Source: a virus. Taken from it: a DNA stretch of 36,753 nt. Positions 1-11,800 of this stretch are shown here, one piece after another (position 1 is the stretch's first letter; every line of letters starts with the position of its first letter). The notes under the pieces were generated by a model. It had not been told where the DNA came from. It worked only from the letters and a program-made list of their open reading frames with translations, and did no database searches. The translations under genes were made by a program, and so were the position numbers. The stretch is taken from positions 1 to 36,753 of IMG/VR virus record IMGVR_UViG_3300042691_023538; one strand, written 5' to 3'.

Positions 1-2
1 TT

Positions 3-392
3 AATTATAGAGGAGAAAAGAACGAAGGCACTTATTTGTTTACTCTTGACTGGTCATGGGAGTCAAAATCTACGCTGAATACAAACTTTAGTGAGACCCC
101 AGAACATAAATGTGCTCATTTTTTCAAGATGGACAATGGTAATTTTTATGCGTACCCTAATAATAAGATATTATGGTATGATGATGCATGGACAAAGAAT
201 AGAATTACCAAAAATCCAGGATATGAAATTGATTTAACCGAATATTCCGTCGAAAATCGTCGTAAAATTGAGACTTCAGACGATTTTATGTACGAAATTA
301 CAAAAATTCGGGATAGCAACCCCGTAAAAAGTTCTGATTTAACAGATCAGGAGCAAAAAAATGGAAGAAAAAATGCTGAGGGAGATCGCTAA
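3..392 (+). CDS. conserved-looking hypothetical protein, 5' partial
   Basis: The reading frame is open from the first bases of the window to the TAA at 390-392, so the gene very probably begins upstream. A TTG at 36 could act as a start, because GAAGG lies 7 nt before it, but in-frame residues before it (ending EGTYLFTLDW) read as real protein, so I treat it as truncated. The visible 129 residues are soluble, Trp/Tyr- and Asp-rich, with a stretch reading YPNNKILWYDDAW near the middle and a charged Glu/Lys tail. There is no signal peptide or membrane segment. I do not recognise a family with an assigned function. It sits directly before the baseplate block and overlaps the next small gene by 32 nt, suggesting translational coupling. 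Confident as a gene, not as to role. Confidence 0.7.
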   Translation, partial: NYRGEKNEGTYLFTLDWSWESKSTLNTNFSETPEHKCAHFFKMDNGNFYAYPNNKILWYDDAWTKNRITKNPGYEIDLTEYSVENRRKIETSDDFMYEITKIRDSNPVKSSDLTDQEQKNGRKNAEGDR

Positions 393-525
393 TGATGATT
401 TAACTCCCAAAAAACATGATTTTAAGGTTCAAAACGAAATTCATGAAAGAATTCGCAATGATGAGGACTATGATGATTGGGAATACGGCACAGAACCACT
501 CTATGAAGTCAAAAATCCCGAATAA
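361..525 (+). CDS. small acidic hypothetical protein (54 aa)
   Basis: ATG at 361 is preceded by a good Shine-Dalgarno sequence, AGGAG at 349-353 with 7 nt spacing. The frame runs to TAA at 523-525 and encodes 54 residues rich in Asp, Glu and Lys, with an acidic centre (NDEDYDDWEYG). It overlaps the end of the preceding gene by 32 nt. Its stop codon lies inside the late promoter box that serves gp25. No known domain is visible. Small acidic proteins of this kind are common between structural genes of T4-like cyanophages. Function unknown. Confidence 0.6.
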   Translation: MEEKMLREIANDDLTPKKHDFKVQNEIHERIRNDEDYDDWEYGTEPLYEVKNPE

Positions 526-528
526 ATA
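521..528 (+). promoter_or_regulatory. T4-type late promoter box before gp25
   Basis: The sequence AATAAATA matches the T4/cyanophage late -10 element NATAAATA, read by sigma gp55 in T4. It overlaps the TAA stop (523-525) of the small upstream gene and ends 20 nt before the gp25 ATG. It would drive gp25, gp6 and the giant gp7-position gene, which follow with 1-4 nt gaps and no further box. Confidence 0.6.
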
Positions 529-548
529 AGGTAGAATTATACTATTAA

Positions 549-950
549 ATGCCTCTACAAAGGGTAAGTCAAGGGTTTAAGGATATAAGTATGACTTTTC
601 AGAGCAATCCTCTGAACAGTGACTTGATAGCACTCAAAAATGAGAATGCTATCTCGCGTTCTATCCGAAACATTGTATTTACCCTCCCTGGAGAGAAGTT
701 TTTTAACCCAGAATTTGGATCTAGAGTCTCAAAAATTCTTTTTGAAAACATTGATGAGATTGCTGCATCCAATATTAGAGATGAAATAGCATCTTCTATT
801 GTAAACTATGAACCGAGAGTTGATTTAACTGATGTTATAGTCACCGCAGACTATGATAACAATTCTTTTGATGTAATAATTCAGTATACAATAGTGGGAA
901 TAGACGTTCCTACACAACAATTACAATTCGTTTTGCAACCAACTAGGTAA
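549..950 (+). CDS. 25: baseplate wedge protein gp25
   Basis: This 133-residue protein (T4 gp25 is 132) belongs to the GPW/gp25 family, a small baseplate wedge component related to the lysozyme-like/VgrG-sheath adaptor TssE. It joins the wedge to the sheath and gp6 at the top of the baseplate. The family pattern is clear: LKNENAISRSIRNIV at about residues 28-42, then LPGEKFFNPEFGS, then a conserved hydrophobic/acidic helix and C-terminal beta strands. I keep the ATG at 549 because the RVSQGFKDIS segment before Met15 looks like family sequence. Met15 at 591 has the better Shine-Dalgarno (AAGGA at 579-583), so the alternative start cannot be excluded. gp6 follows 1 nt after the stop, as in T4-like baseplate operons. 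Confidence 0.93.
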   Translation: MPLQRVSQGFKDISMTFQSNPLNSDLIALKNENAISRSIRNIVFTLPGEKFFNPEFGSRVSKILFENIDEIAASNIRDEIASSIVNYEPRVDLTDVIVTADYDNNSFDVIIQYTIVGIDVPTQQLQFVLQPTR

Positions 951-951
951 A

Positions 952-2877
952 ATGCCGCTAGTAAATTTTTCTAACCTGGATTTTGACCAGGTTAAAACAA
1001 CGCTTAAAGATTATCTAAAAGCTAATCCAAATTTTACTGACTATGACTTTGAAGGATCTAATCTTTCAACTATACTTGATGTATTGGCATACAACACCTA
1101 CATTACTTCATATAATGCCAATATGGTTGCAAATGAAGTATTCATTGATAGTGCTACCATCAGAGAAAACGTCGTTTCTCTGGCAAGAAATATTGGATAT
1201 ATACCCCGCTCAAGAAAAGCAGCATCTGCTACAGTATCTTTCTTTGTAGACGTTTCCAATGTAGCTCCTGCACCTGCTTCTTTAACCCTAAAAAAGGGAA
1301 TCGTGGCAACTTCATCTGGTAATTTTGGAAATCAGTCTTTTGTATTTTCTATACTTGATGATGTGACTGTTCCAGTCTTTAATCAGGTAGCAACTTTTAC
1401 AAATCTAAGAATATACGAAGGAGTTTTGCTTACAAATAATTTTACATACTCTGCTAGAAATCCAAATCAAAGATATATTTTACCAAATTCTGGAATTGAT
1501 AGTGAACTCATATCAGTTGCTGTAAAATCTAACGAAAATGCCACAACATCAGTAAAATATGTCTATCAAGATAGTTTATTTGATATAGATGCGTCTTCAA
1601 ATGTATATTTTCTCCAAGAAATTGAGGATGAAAGATATGAATTGATCTTTGGTGATGGAATATTTGGAAGACAGTTAGAAGAAGGTAATTTTATTACTGT
1701 CGATTACATCACTTCAAATGGAGATAGTGCAAATGGAGTTGCTAGTTTTAATTTCTCCGGAAGATTAACATATACAAGAAATTCTATTGAATATACAGTA
1801 ACATCTGGAATTTCTTTACTTGCAACTGGAGTTACTGCAACTGGTGGGGAGAATATTGAATCTGTAGAATCGATTAAAAAATATGCGCCAAGAATATATG
1901 CTTCTCAGAATAGGGCATTAACGGCAAATGATTTTGAAACCCTCATACCTTCAAAGATTTATCCAGAAACTGAAGCAATTTCTGTATTTGGTGGTGAAGA
2001 GTTAATTCCTCCACAATATGGAAAGGTCTTTATAAGCATTAAACCTAGATTTGGAGACTTTTTACCAAATCTGGAAAAGGAAAGTATCAAATTAAAATTA
2101 AAAAAATATGCTGTTGCTGGAATAGTTCCAGAAATCCTTGATTTGAAATACTTATATGTTGAAGTTAATTCAAAAGTTTATTATAATACAAATCTAGCAC
2201 CATCTTCTTCCTTTGTATCTAGTATTGTTCAGTCTAATGCAACAAAATACTCAGAGTCAAATGAATTGAATAGGTATGGCGCAAGATTTAAGTACAGTAA
2301 ATTCTTGAAAATGATTGATGATAGTCAAGAATCAATCACATCCAATATCACTACAATTCAGATGAGAAGAGATCTGAGAGTAGTTTTGAATACTTTTGCG
2401 GAATATCAAATTGGTTTTGGTAATGAGTTTCATATCTCAAGTATGGATGGATATAATATCAAATCAACTGGGTTCCAAGTAGCAGGAATTTCTCAAACTG
2501 TTTATCTTAGCGATATTCCAGATACAAACAGAGAAACTGGATCTTTATTCCTGTTCACTGTCGGATCATCAAATTCAAGAACCCCAACAATTCTGAGAAG
2601 AAATGTTGGTAAAATTGACTACAAAAATGGTATTATAACAATTAATCCAATAAACATTTTATCAGGTAAGATAAAGGATGGTCAACCAATTATTGAGATT
2701 TCCGTCGTACCTCAGTCAAATGATGTTGTTGGAAAACAGGATCTTTATTTGCAACTAGATATTAATAGCAGTATTTTTGAAATGGTGGTTGATGAAATTG
2801 CTTCAGGATTAGATCCAGCAGCATCCAAATACATTGTATCTTCAAGCTACAACAACGGGAACCTAGTAAGATTGTAA
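952..2877 (+). CDS. 6: baseplate wedge protein gp6
   Basis: At 641 residues (T4 gp6 is 660) this is the gp6/J-like baseplate wedge protein, which dimerises to form the inner ring of the baseplate and links neighbouring wedges. The N-terminus reads VNFSNLDFDQVKTTLKDYL, followed by the conserved SNLSTILDVLAYNTYITSYN and EVFIDSATIRENV segments, which match gp6-family baseplate proteins. A central ERYELIFGDGIFG segment and GGENIESVESIKKYAPR are further J-like hallmarks, at about residues 225-240 and 302-320. It lies between gp25 and the gp7-position gene as in T4. The SD is the AGGT overlapping the end of gp25, so translation is probably coupled. No defects seen. Confidence 0.93.
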   Translation: MPLVNFSNLDFDQVKTTLKDYLKANPNFTDYDFEGSNLSTILDVLAYNTYITSYNANMVANEVFIDSATIRENVVSLARNIGYIPRSRKAASATVSFFVDVSNVAPAPASLTLKKGIVATSSGNFGNQSFVFSILDDVTVPVFNQVATFTNLRIYEGVLLTNNFTYSARNPNQRYILPNSGIDSELISVAVKSNENATTSVKYVYQDSLFDIDASSNVYFLQEIEDERYELIFGDGIFGRQLEEGNFITVDYITSNGDSANGVASFNFSGRLTYTRNSIEYTVTSGISLLATGVTATGGENIESVESIKKYAPRIYASQNRALTANDFETLIPSKIYPETEAISVFGGEELIPPQYGKVFISIKPRFGDFLPNLEKESIKLKLKKYAVAGIVPEILDLKYLYVEVNSKVYYNTNLAPSSSFVSSIVQSNATKYSESNELNRYGARFKYSKFLKMIDDSQESITSNITTIQMRRDLRVVLNTFAEYQIGFGNEFHISSMDGYNIKSTGFQVAGISQTVYLSDIPDTNRETGSLFLFTVGSSNSRTPTILRRNVGKIDYKNGIITINPINILSGKIKDGQPIIEISVVPQSNDVVGKQDLYLQLDINSSIFEMVVDEIASGLDPAASKYIVSSSYNNGNLVRL

Positions 2878-2881
2878 TAAC

Positions 2882-5800
2882 ATGTCAGAAAAAAGAATTC
2901 AAATCAAAGACGTTGTAAAGAATCAAATTCCACAATACGTTAAAGAGGACTTTCCTCTTGTTGGGGAATTTTTATCTCAGTACTATCTTGCTCAGGAATT
3001 TCAGGGTGCTCCCATTGATTTACTTCAGAATATTGACCGATATGTTAGAGTAGATTCAACAACAGAGTTAAAAACCTCAACAATTCTTGGTTCAAATATC
3101 AGTGAATTTGATGAAAATATCAACATTAGTCTTTTAGATTCTGAAACTGGAACAAAAGGATTTCCCGAAAAGTATGGATTAATTTCTATTGATAACGAAT
3201 TAATCTTATATGAAACCAAAACAGAAAGTGCGTTCATAAACTGCTATAGAGGATTTAGTGGAATTGTTGCGTACAAAAATACTAATGTTGGTATAGCTGC
3301 TACCTATAAGCTTAATCCAAATGATGAGCTTATCTTTAAGCAATCAAGTGCGGAGACTCATACTGAAGGAACAGAAATCTTTAACCTAAGTGGTCTTTTC
3401 CTCCAAGAGTTTTTAATCAAAACAAAGTACCAAATTGCCCCCGGATTTGAAAATAGAACTTTTGTCGATAAAGTTAACGAATCCTTATTATTAAAGCAAA
3501 TAAAAGATTTTTATAGAAGCAAAGGTACTGATAGATCATTTGAAATTCTGTTCAAAGCATTATACGGAGAAGATGTAAAGATAATAAGACCAAAGGATCT
3601 TTTGTTCAGACCCTCAGATGCTCAGTATAAAGTTACGAATGATTTGGTAGTTGAACTAATCTCAGGTCCAATTGAGAAAATCCCAAATCTAACTTTATTT
3701 CAAAATAATTATCTTAATTTATCAAAAGCATATGGAACAGTATCCGAAGTAGAGACGATAACTTCGGATGAAGGAAAGATATTTTATAAACTAAAAATTG
3801 ATGGTGGTTATAATAGAGACCCTGCTTTTGATGGTGCAATCTATGGTAAATTTTCTGTTCACTCCAAGACAAGATCGATTGAAAAAACCATTGCAGGATC
3901 AACGTCAATCGTTGTCGATTCTACAGTAGGATTTTCTACTACAGGAGAATTGTATGTACAATTTTTTGATGGAACAACAGGAGTAGTATCATATACTTCA
4001 AAAACTTTAAATCAGTTTTTGGGTTGTTCTAACGTAATTTCTGATATTTTAGATAATTCGGTAGTGGGAATTAATACATACGCATACGCAACTACCAGCG
4101 ATAATACCGAAATTAGAGTTCGTATAAATTCAATTCTCAATAATGTCAATATTGACACACCAAATTATTTTTACTCAAAGGGAGATACTGCAACAATCCC
4201 GACCTTTGGATTTGAAGGTAAAAATGCTTTGGATAATGATTGGATTTTTAATACTGCTACAACATATGATGTTTTGTCCTATAACATTGTAGATAATTCA
4301 GATAAGACATATAGTTTAACATTCAACAACAGACATTCTTTCCAGATAGGCGATTCTTTTGAAATATTACAATATGGAATTATTTTATCTGAAGGAAGAG
4401 TAGTTGATGTTCTATCAGAAAAAACAATAATTATATCTGGTCAGGGAGAGTTGAGTGGAAACATTTTTAAAGTTAAAAGAAAAATTTTAAAAGTAAATTC
4501 ATCAAACTTTTCTGATGTAAATGTATTATCTGCAAATATTCAAAACGTTTATAGAGATAAAGAAAAATTACTTGTAGCTTCTTCATCTTTACCTAGCTAT
4601 GTAAATCAGTCTTTAAATGTCACCAACAGATCTATAACTTTCTCTGGGACATATCAGGGAGAAACAATATCCCTAACTTCCCTAGAGGATCACGGTTTCT
4701 ATACAGGAGACTCAATTTACTATACGCCAGAAACAAGAGAAGTTACTTCTATAGATGCAGATGGAAATTTCACATCATCTACAGTAGTATCAAGCTCGCT
4801 ATTTGAAGAAGGTATTTACTTTATCAAGAGAATTGATGCTAACAATGTAAAGTTTGCTAAAAGTAAGTCTGATATTTTAAATCAAAAATTTGTCAACGTA
4901 GAAAATGAAACGACAGTTTCTAACAACAAGATAGAACCTTATATTTTCTATCAAAAGACTTTACAATCACAAAAACTTTTGAGGGAAATTTCTGACCCAG
5001 TACCTACAAAAAATCCAGTTGAAACTTTACCTGGATTGACTGGTATATTGGCGAATGGTGTCGAAATATTAAATTATAAGAGTAAGGATAAAATTTTCTA
5101 TGGTCCAATAGAAAATATTGATGTTCTTTCTACTGGTGATAATTATGATGTCATCAATCCACCTCAAATTATAATAACGGATTCCATTGGCAGTGGAGCA
5201 ACTGGAAATTGTTCAGTATCAGGATCTCTTTTAGAAATCAGAGTTCTTGATCCAGGATTTGATTACTTTGATACTCCTGTAGTAAAAATTACTGGAGGAA
5301 ATGGGGAAGGTGCAAGAGCAAGAGCTAATATGAAATTAGTCTCTCATCAAGTCGCTTTTAATTCCGAAGAAAAATCTGCTTTGGTGTCTGTTGGGGCAAC
5401 ATTATCAACAATTGGATTTAGTACTTCTCATAAATTTAGAAATGCTGAAGCAGTAATTTACAAGACATTTGGGCAAAAATCAGTATCAGGACTAACAACA
5501 AATTCAACGTATTATGTTTCAGTAATCTCGCCATCTACAGTAAAACTACACCAAACTTTTGGGGATGCTATTTCTGGTATAAACACAGTAACTCTTAGTG
5601 ATTATGGTATTGGTAATCATTCTTTAGAGTCTGTTAATAAAAAATCTATTTTATCTTCAGTAACTGTAGAAAATTCTGGAACTGGATACCAAAACAAAAG
5701 GAGACAAGTTTCTCTTGCCGGTATTAATACATCAACGGATTCTATTTACATAACAAATCACGGTTTCTCCTCTGGAGAAATTGTAAAATATTCGACCGAT

Positions 5801-8800
5801 GGAACTGTAATTGGTGGTTTATCAAACAACACAAATTACTACATTACAACAATAGATGATAATAGTTTTAGACTTTCGGAAGTTGCAAGTAGTGGATCTA
5901 GTGAAGATTTCTTCTATACAACAAAACAATATGTAAACATAACATCAGGTAACTCAGATCAACATATTTTTAACTATCCGGAGATAAGTGTTTCTTTAAT
6001 AGGAAACGTTGGAGTTTCTTCCATCTATAAAGCTCAAATAGAACCAATTTTTAGAGGTTCAATAGAATCAGTTCAACTAGTATCTGGCGGTTCTTCTTAT
6101 GGAATTGAGGATATATTTGGTGTAGAGAGAGAACCAAATATATCAATTTTGGGCGGAAGAAATGCAGAGTTTCAACCTATAATCTCAAATGGGCAGATTG
6201 TTCAAGTTCTTGTGAACAATGTTGGAAGAGATTACACATCTTCTCCAGATTTAATTGTCACTGGAGAAGGATCTGGAGCTGTATTAGTACCAATCGTTCA
6301 AAATAATCAAATTGTTGAAGTTAGAGTAATCGAAAGTGGTGGTGGATACTCACAAGAATCTACTACTATAACAGCATCGCATCCCGGAACTGGTGCCCAA
6401 TTTAAGGCAAATATAAAGTCTTGGACTGTCAATTTATTCCAAAAATATATAAACAAAATATCTGAGGATGATGGTTTCTTATCTCTAGGAACTAATGGTG
6501 ACTTTGGATTACAATACACTCACATATACGCTCCAAGAAAATTGAGAGAAATTCTTTTCTCTAGAGAGCAGGGTGGTGGAATTCTATATTCAAATCCCGA
6601 TCTAAGAATTTCAAACTCCGTCGAAATTGCATCTACAGATCACTCTCCAATCATTGGTTGGGCATATGATGGAAATCCAATTTATGGTCCATATGGATAT
6701 TCATCCAAATCAGGGGGAGTTGTATCCCAAATGAAGAGTGGGTACAGAGTTCAATTGGGAGAAGGTAGACCTTCAATAAACTTTTTCCCTGAAGGATTTT
6801 TTGTAGAAGATTATGTTCATTATGATTCTGAAGATGAAACTATTCTAGATGAAAACAATGGAAGATTTTGCATAACTCCAGAGTATCCAAATGGAACTTA
6901 TGCTTACTTTGCCACTATTAGTAACTCTAGCGTTGATTCCTCTGGACCATTTACAAGGTACAGAAGACCAGTTTTTCCTTACCTGATTGGAAATACCTAC
7001 AAATCAAATCCAAACCAATTTAACTTTGATAGGTTCTCAAATCAAGATGATATTGATTTGAATGAAACAAATTGGGTTAGAAATACTTATCCATACAATA
7101 TAACAGAAAATCAGTCAACATACCAGTATGTTACAATACCAAATAATTTAAATCAAACAATAGACATTGTAGGAGTTTCACCAGGTTCTATAGACAGTGT
7201 AGGCATCTTAACTGGAGGAAATAATTATAAAATTAACGACTCTGTTATTTTTGATAACTTTGACATTGATGGAAATACTAGAGGATATTCCGCTTCAGCA
7301 GTTGTATCTAAATTATCGGGAAAACAAGTTTCTAGTGTCAGTGTAGCAAGCAGCACAATATCCAATGTTGAATTTTATCCAATAGGAAACAAAGGACAAT
7401 ATGTTTTATATGCAAATACTCCACATAATTTCACAAACTTTGATTTGATCTCTATTTCCGGTGTTAGTACAACATCTTCATATCTAGAAGGAAACTATAT
7501 TGCAGGAATAGAGACGAGTAAAGTTTCCTTAGTTGGATCTGGATCAACGACTATTGGTATATCTACGGTTGGATCTACTGGAATAGTTACATTTATTTCA
7601 GTTGCGGGTAACTTAGGTTTTTCTAATATAAGAGAAAATGATATTTTGCTATTAAATGATGAAAAGGTAAAGGTTTTAAATATTGATCCGGTTTCTTCAA
7701 GGTTGAGAATTTTAAGAGAAATTGATGGAACTATTGGAGTTTCCCACACTGTCACAACAGTCTTATACGAAAAACCAAGAAGATTAACTATTAATTCTGG
7801 ATTTAAAACGGACTATTCATATTCATTAAACAAACAAATTTATTTTGATCCAAGAGAATCAGTAGCAATAGGAACAGATTCTTCTTTAGGAGCAGGTTCA
7901 ACTGTAATATTTTCCAACCCAGGCGCTGGACTAACTCAAGTATTTGTTGGAAATGGTCTAATTTATCTTCCAGGACACAATCTCAACACTGGAGATTTAT
8001 TAACGTATAATACAAATAACGGAAGTCCAATAACTGTATATTCTATTGGTGTTGGGTCCACAACCTTATTTGATGATAGCGATGTTTATGTTGCAAAATA
8101 TGATGATAATTTTATTGGAATTTCTACCGTAAAAGTTGGGTTAGGTTCTACTGGATTTTTCTCAGGAATTTCAGCAACAACAAGTTCAATAAGACCACTT
8201 CTGTTCACTGGGGTCGGTACTGGGGTTTATCATAGTTTTAAAACAAATTATTCAGTTATTACTGGAACAGTATCTAGAAATATAGTTACGGTTTCCACAG
8301 CACAAACTCATGGACTAGTAAACAACGATTTGGTTGAAATTGATGTAAATCCCGCAATAACCACTTCAATATCGGTAAAATATGACGACTATAATAGAAA
8401 AATTTTACTAAATCCAAAATCATTTATTGCTCTTGACGTAGATATTGCCAATAATTCTATAACGATTTCTAATCATAATTTTAAATCGGGTGATAAAGTT
8501 ATTCATACTTCACAATCTCCTTCCGGTGGTTTATCTAACGAAGGAACCTATTACATTATAGTTGTTGATAAGAACAATATTAAACTTTCCGATAGTTACT
8601 ACAACTCAACAAAATTAATACCAGATGTTGTTAGCATCACAAGTGCTTCTGTTGGAACAATTTCACTCGTAAACCCTGCTATAAAAGTCTTTAAAGATTC
8701 TGCCGTAGAGTTTAATCTGTCAGATTCTTCATTATCATATGAGTATCAATCTTCAAGATATCCTGCTTTTAGATTTGAAGTATATCGTGATAATCAATTT

Positions 8801-11800
8801 AGAGAAATATTTGATACTTCTGGAACAAATAGAACATTTAATGTGCAAAGATCTGGAGTTGTTGGCATTTCTAGTAATGCTAAGGCAAGAATAATTGTAA
8901 ATGATACTCTTCCAAAAACTTTGTATTATAATCTAGTCCCTGTTTATGATAATAATTTACCACTAGAAAAAAGTGAGATTAAATCAGATAATACTGTACA
9001 TTCATATAATGAGATTCAAGTAGAAAGTAGTGGTTACAATGGACTAAAAACAGTAAAAGTTCCAACCACAACAACATTTACATATTTCTTGGTAGAAGAA
9101 CCAGAGTCTTCTTCATATTCCCCAAATGGATCTGTTTTAAATTACTATACAAATTCAAATTCTGCTTATGGTCCAATAAAAGAAATAAAAGTACTTAACA
9201 AAGGATTGAATTATTATTCTCTTCCCAGTATAACAAATGTTTCATCAAATACCGGTATTGGCGCTGTCCTTGAAGCAGAAAGTAAGAGTATAGGAGTAGT
9301 TAGGAAAACAAAAATATTAGATGTTGGATTTGACTATCCATCAGATTATACGCTAAAACCAAAAGTTTCTCTACCAAAAGTAGTTAAGATTGATAGCTTG
9401 TCTTCATTCCAATCTATAGGAGTTTCCTCCGTTGGTAGGGGATATGTAACTCCACCAAAACTTCTTGTTTTTGATGGAAAAACTGGAAATCTAATTCCTG
9501 AAGTTGACCTTAAATATGAGTTTGGAAAAAATGATGTTATTATTAGAAATAATACTTTTGGAATGTATAATACTACTCCAACAATTCTTCCAGTAGATAA
9601 TTCTAACGGCGTTGGAATTAGAACAATATCATATAATAGTTCGTCCAAAAAAGTAACGGTTGGATTATCCACCGGATTTAGTACATTATCATCTTTCCCA
9701 TTCCAGATAAATGATAAAGTTTTAATAGAAAATATCAGCGTAGGGGTAGGATCAACTGGTAAAGGATTTAATTCCCAAAATTATAATTATCAACTGTTTA
9801 CTCTTACAGATGTTGACGAAAATATTGGTGGTATTGGTTCTGTTTCATACAGTTTAGATGGATATCTAAATGGATCAGAATTTCCCGGAAATTTTGATCC
9901 AACAAATTCTGTTGGAAGAATAATTCCACAAAAGTTCTTCCCACAATTTACTTCCATTCTTACAAAAAATAACTATAGAGTTGGTGAGGTAGTTACATCA
10001 GGAAGTTCTTCTGGAGTTGTTGAGGCATGGGATCCTATAACAAATTATCTAAAAATTGTAACAAAAGATGATTTTGAAATTGGAGAAAAAATAGAAGGTT
10101 TATCTTCTAAAACTCAAGGATTTGCATCTTCTGTAACTGGATTTGATTATTATGCTGTTTTAGATTCAACATCAAAATTTGAAAATGGTTGGGAAACTAG
10201 TGCAGGTTTCTTAAACAATGAGGAGCAAAGAATACAAGATAACTTCTATTACCAAAACTTCTCTTATTCAATTAAATCAAAAATACCTTTTGACACTTGG
10301 AATGATGTGGTAAGTACACTAAATCACACTGTAGGATTTAGAAAATTCTCCGATCTTCAATTAGAATCAAAAGTATCTCCAGAGACTAATACATCACTGG
10401 CAGTTGGAGTTTCTACTCAAACAACTGGTGTTGAAGTTATTGTTGATATGATTGGATATGCAGATCTGAATTGTTTCTATGATTTTGATTTAGCTAAAGA
10501 GAACTCACTTAGAATAGAATCCAGAGTTGTTTCCAATCAAATATCATTCAACAATAGAATTTTGACTGATTACTTTGAATCTTTTGGTAATAGGGTATTG
10601 TCTATCGATGATATTAGCTCACAATTTAATAGTAATCCTAGACCAACAAATTATAGCGAAATAAACAGATTTGATTTAAGAGAAGTACAGGCTCAAAAAT
10701 ATATCACTTACATTAGAGATAAAAGATACACTGGCCAGCGCCAAGCGATGATAGTTACTCTAATACACGATGGTCTCAATGGATATTTAAATCAGTATGG
10801 AAGAGTAGAAACTTCTTATGATCTTGGATCTTTTGACTTTGCAATAAGTGGTTCAGATGGAATTTTGAATTACTATCCAACAAGATTTACGATCAATGAC
10901 TATGATGTAGTAACACTTTCATACAATTTAAAAGATGATTTGTCTGGAATTGGATCAACTACAATTGGTTCGGTCGTAGAAATAAATACATCCAATTCAA
11001 GCGTGTCAGCAGCCTCTACTGTAAACATAGTTAGTTTAGGTACAACTTATACCTCTGCAAAAATTCTTGTAGAGATTAGTGCTGGAGATGGTCAATATGA
11101 ATTGGATGAACTAAATTTAGTTCACGATGGGACAAATGTTGAATTTTTAGAGTATGGTCAACTTACAACAGGAGATATTATATCACCGCTATCTTCTAGT
11201 GGATATGGAACCTACTATCCATACATTTCTGGGTCTCAGGTAAAGGTTGATTTTATATCAAATGCCGGAATAGGAACAACAACTTATATTAACACAATAA
11301 GCATTGGTATTGCAAATACTTCAAGTTCTGGAATTGGAACTCTTGAAATGAAACATGCTTTATTAAAAGCAACGACAACATCAATAGCATCATCAGTATC
11401 ACCAATTTCTTCGGTAATTCTCGACTACTCGGGAGAATATAGTGCTGCTTATTGTCTTGTTCAAGTAACAGACATTACAAATAATAGACATCAAATGTCA
11501 GAAATTATAATGATTGACGATGATGTATACGCTGACCCATATATAACAGAATTTGGAAATCTAGAAACTTATGCTGGATTGGGAACAGTAGGGGGATCCG
11601 TAACTGGTATTGGTGAAACCACTCAGTTGACGTTTACTCCTCTTCCAAATATAGAAACTCAAGTAAAAGTTTATGCAAATATTCTCAGAATTCAAGATGA
11701 TTCAAGAGATATTGTTGATTTAAACAACGGAACAATTGAAACTGCTTATGGAAATTATACAGGAACAGAGAGTGATCTAAAGAGAGCATTCAATCTAACT

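Noticed and set aside
1043-1249. 68-residue frame inside gp6
   Set aside because: It is an out-of-frame shadow; gp6 is clearly recognisable in its own frame over these bases.
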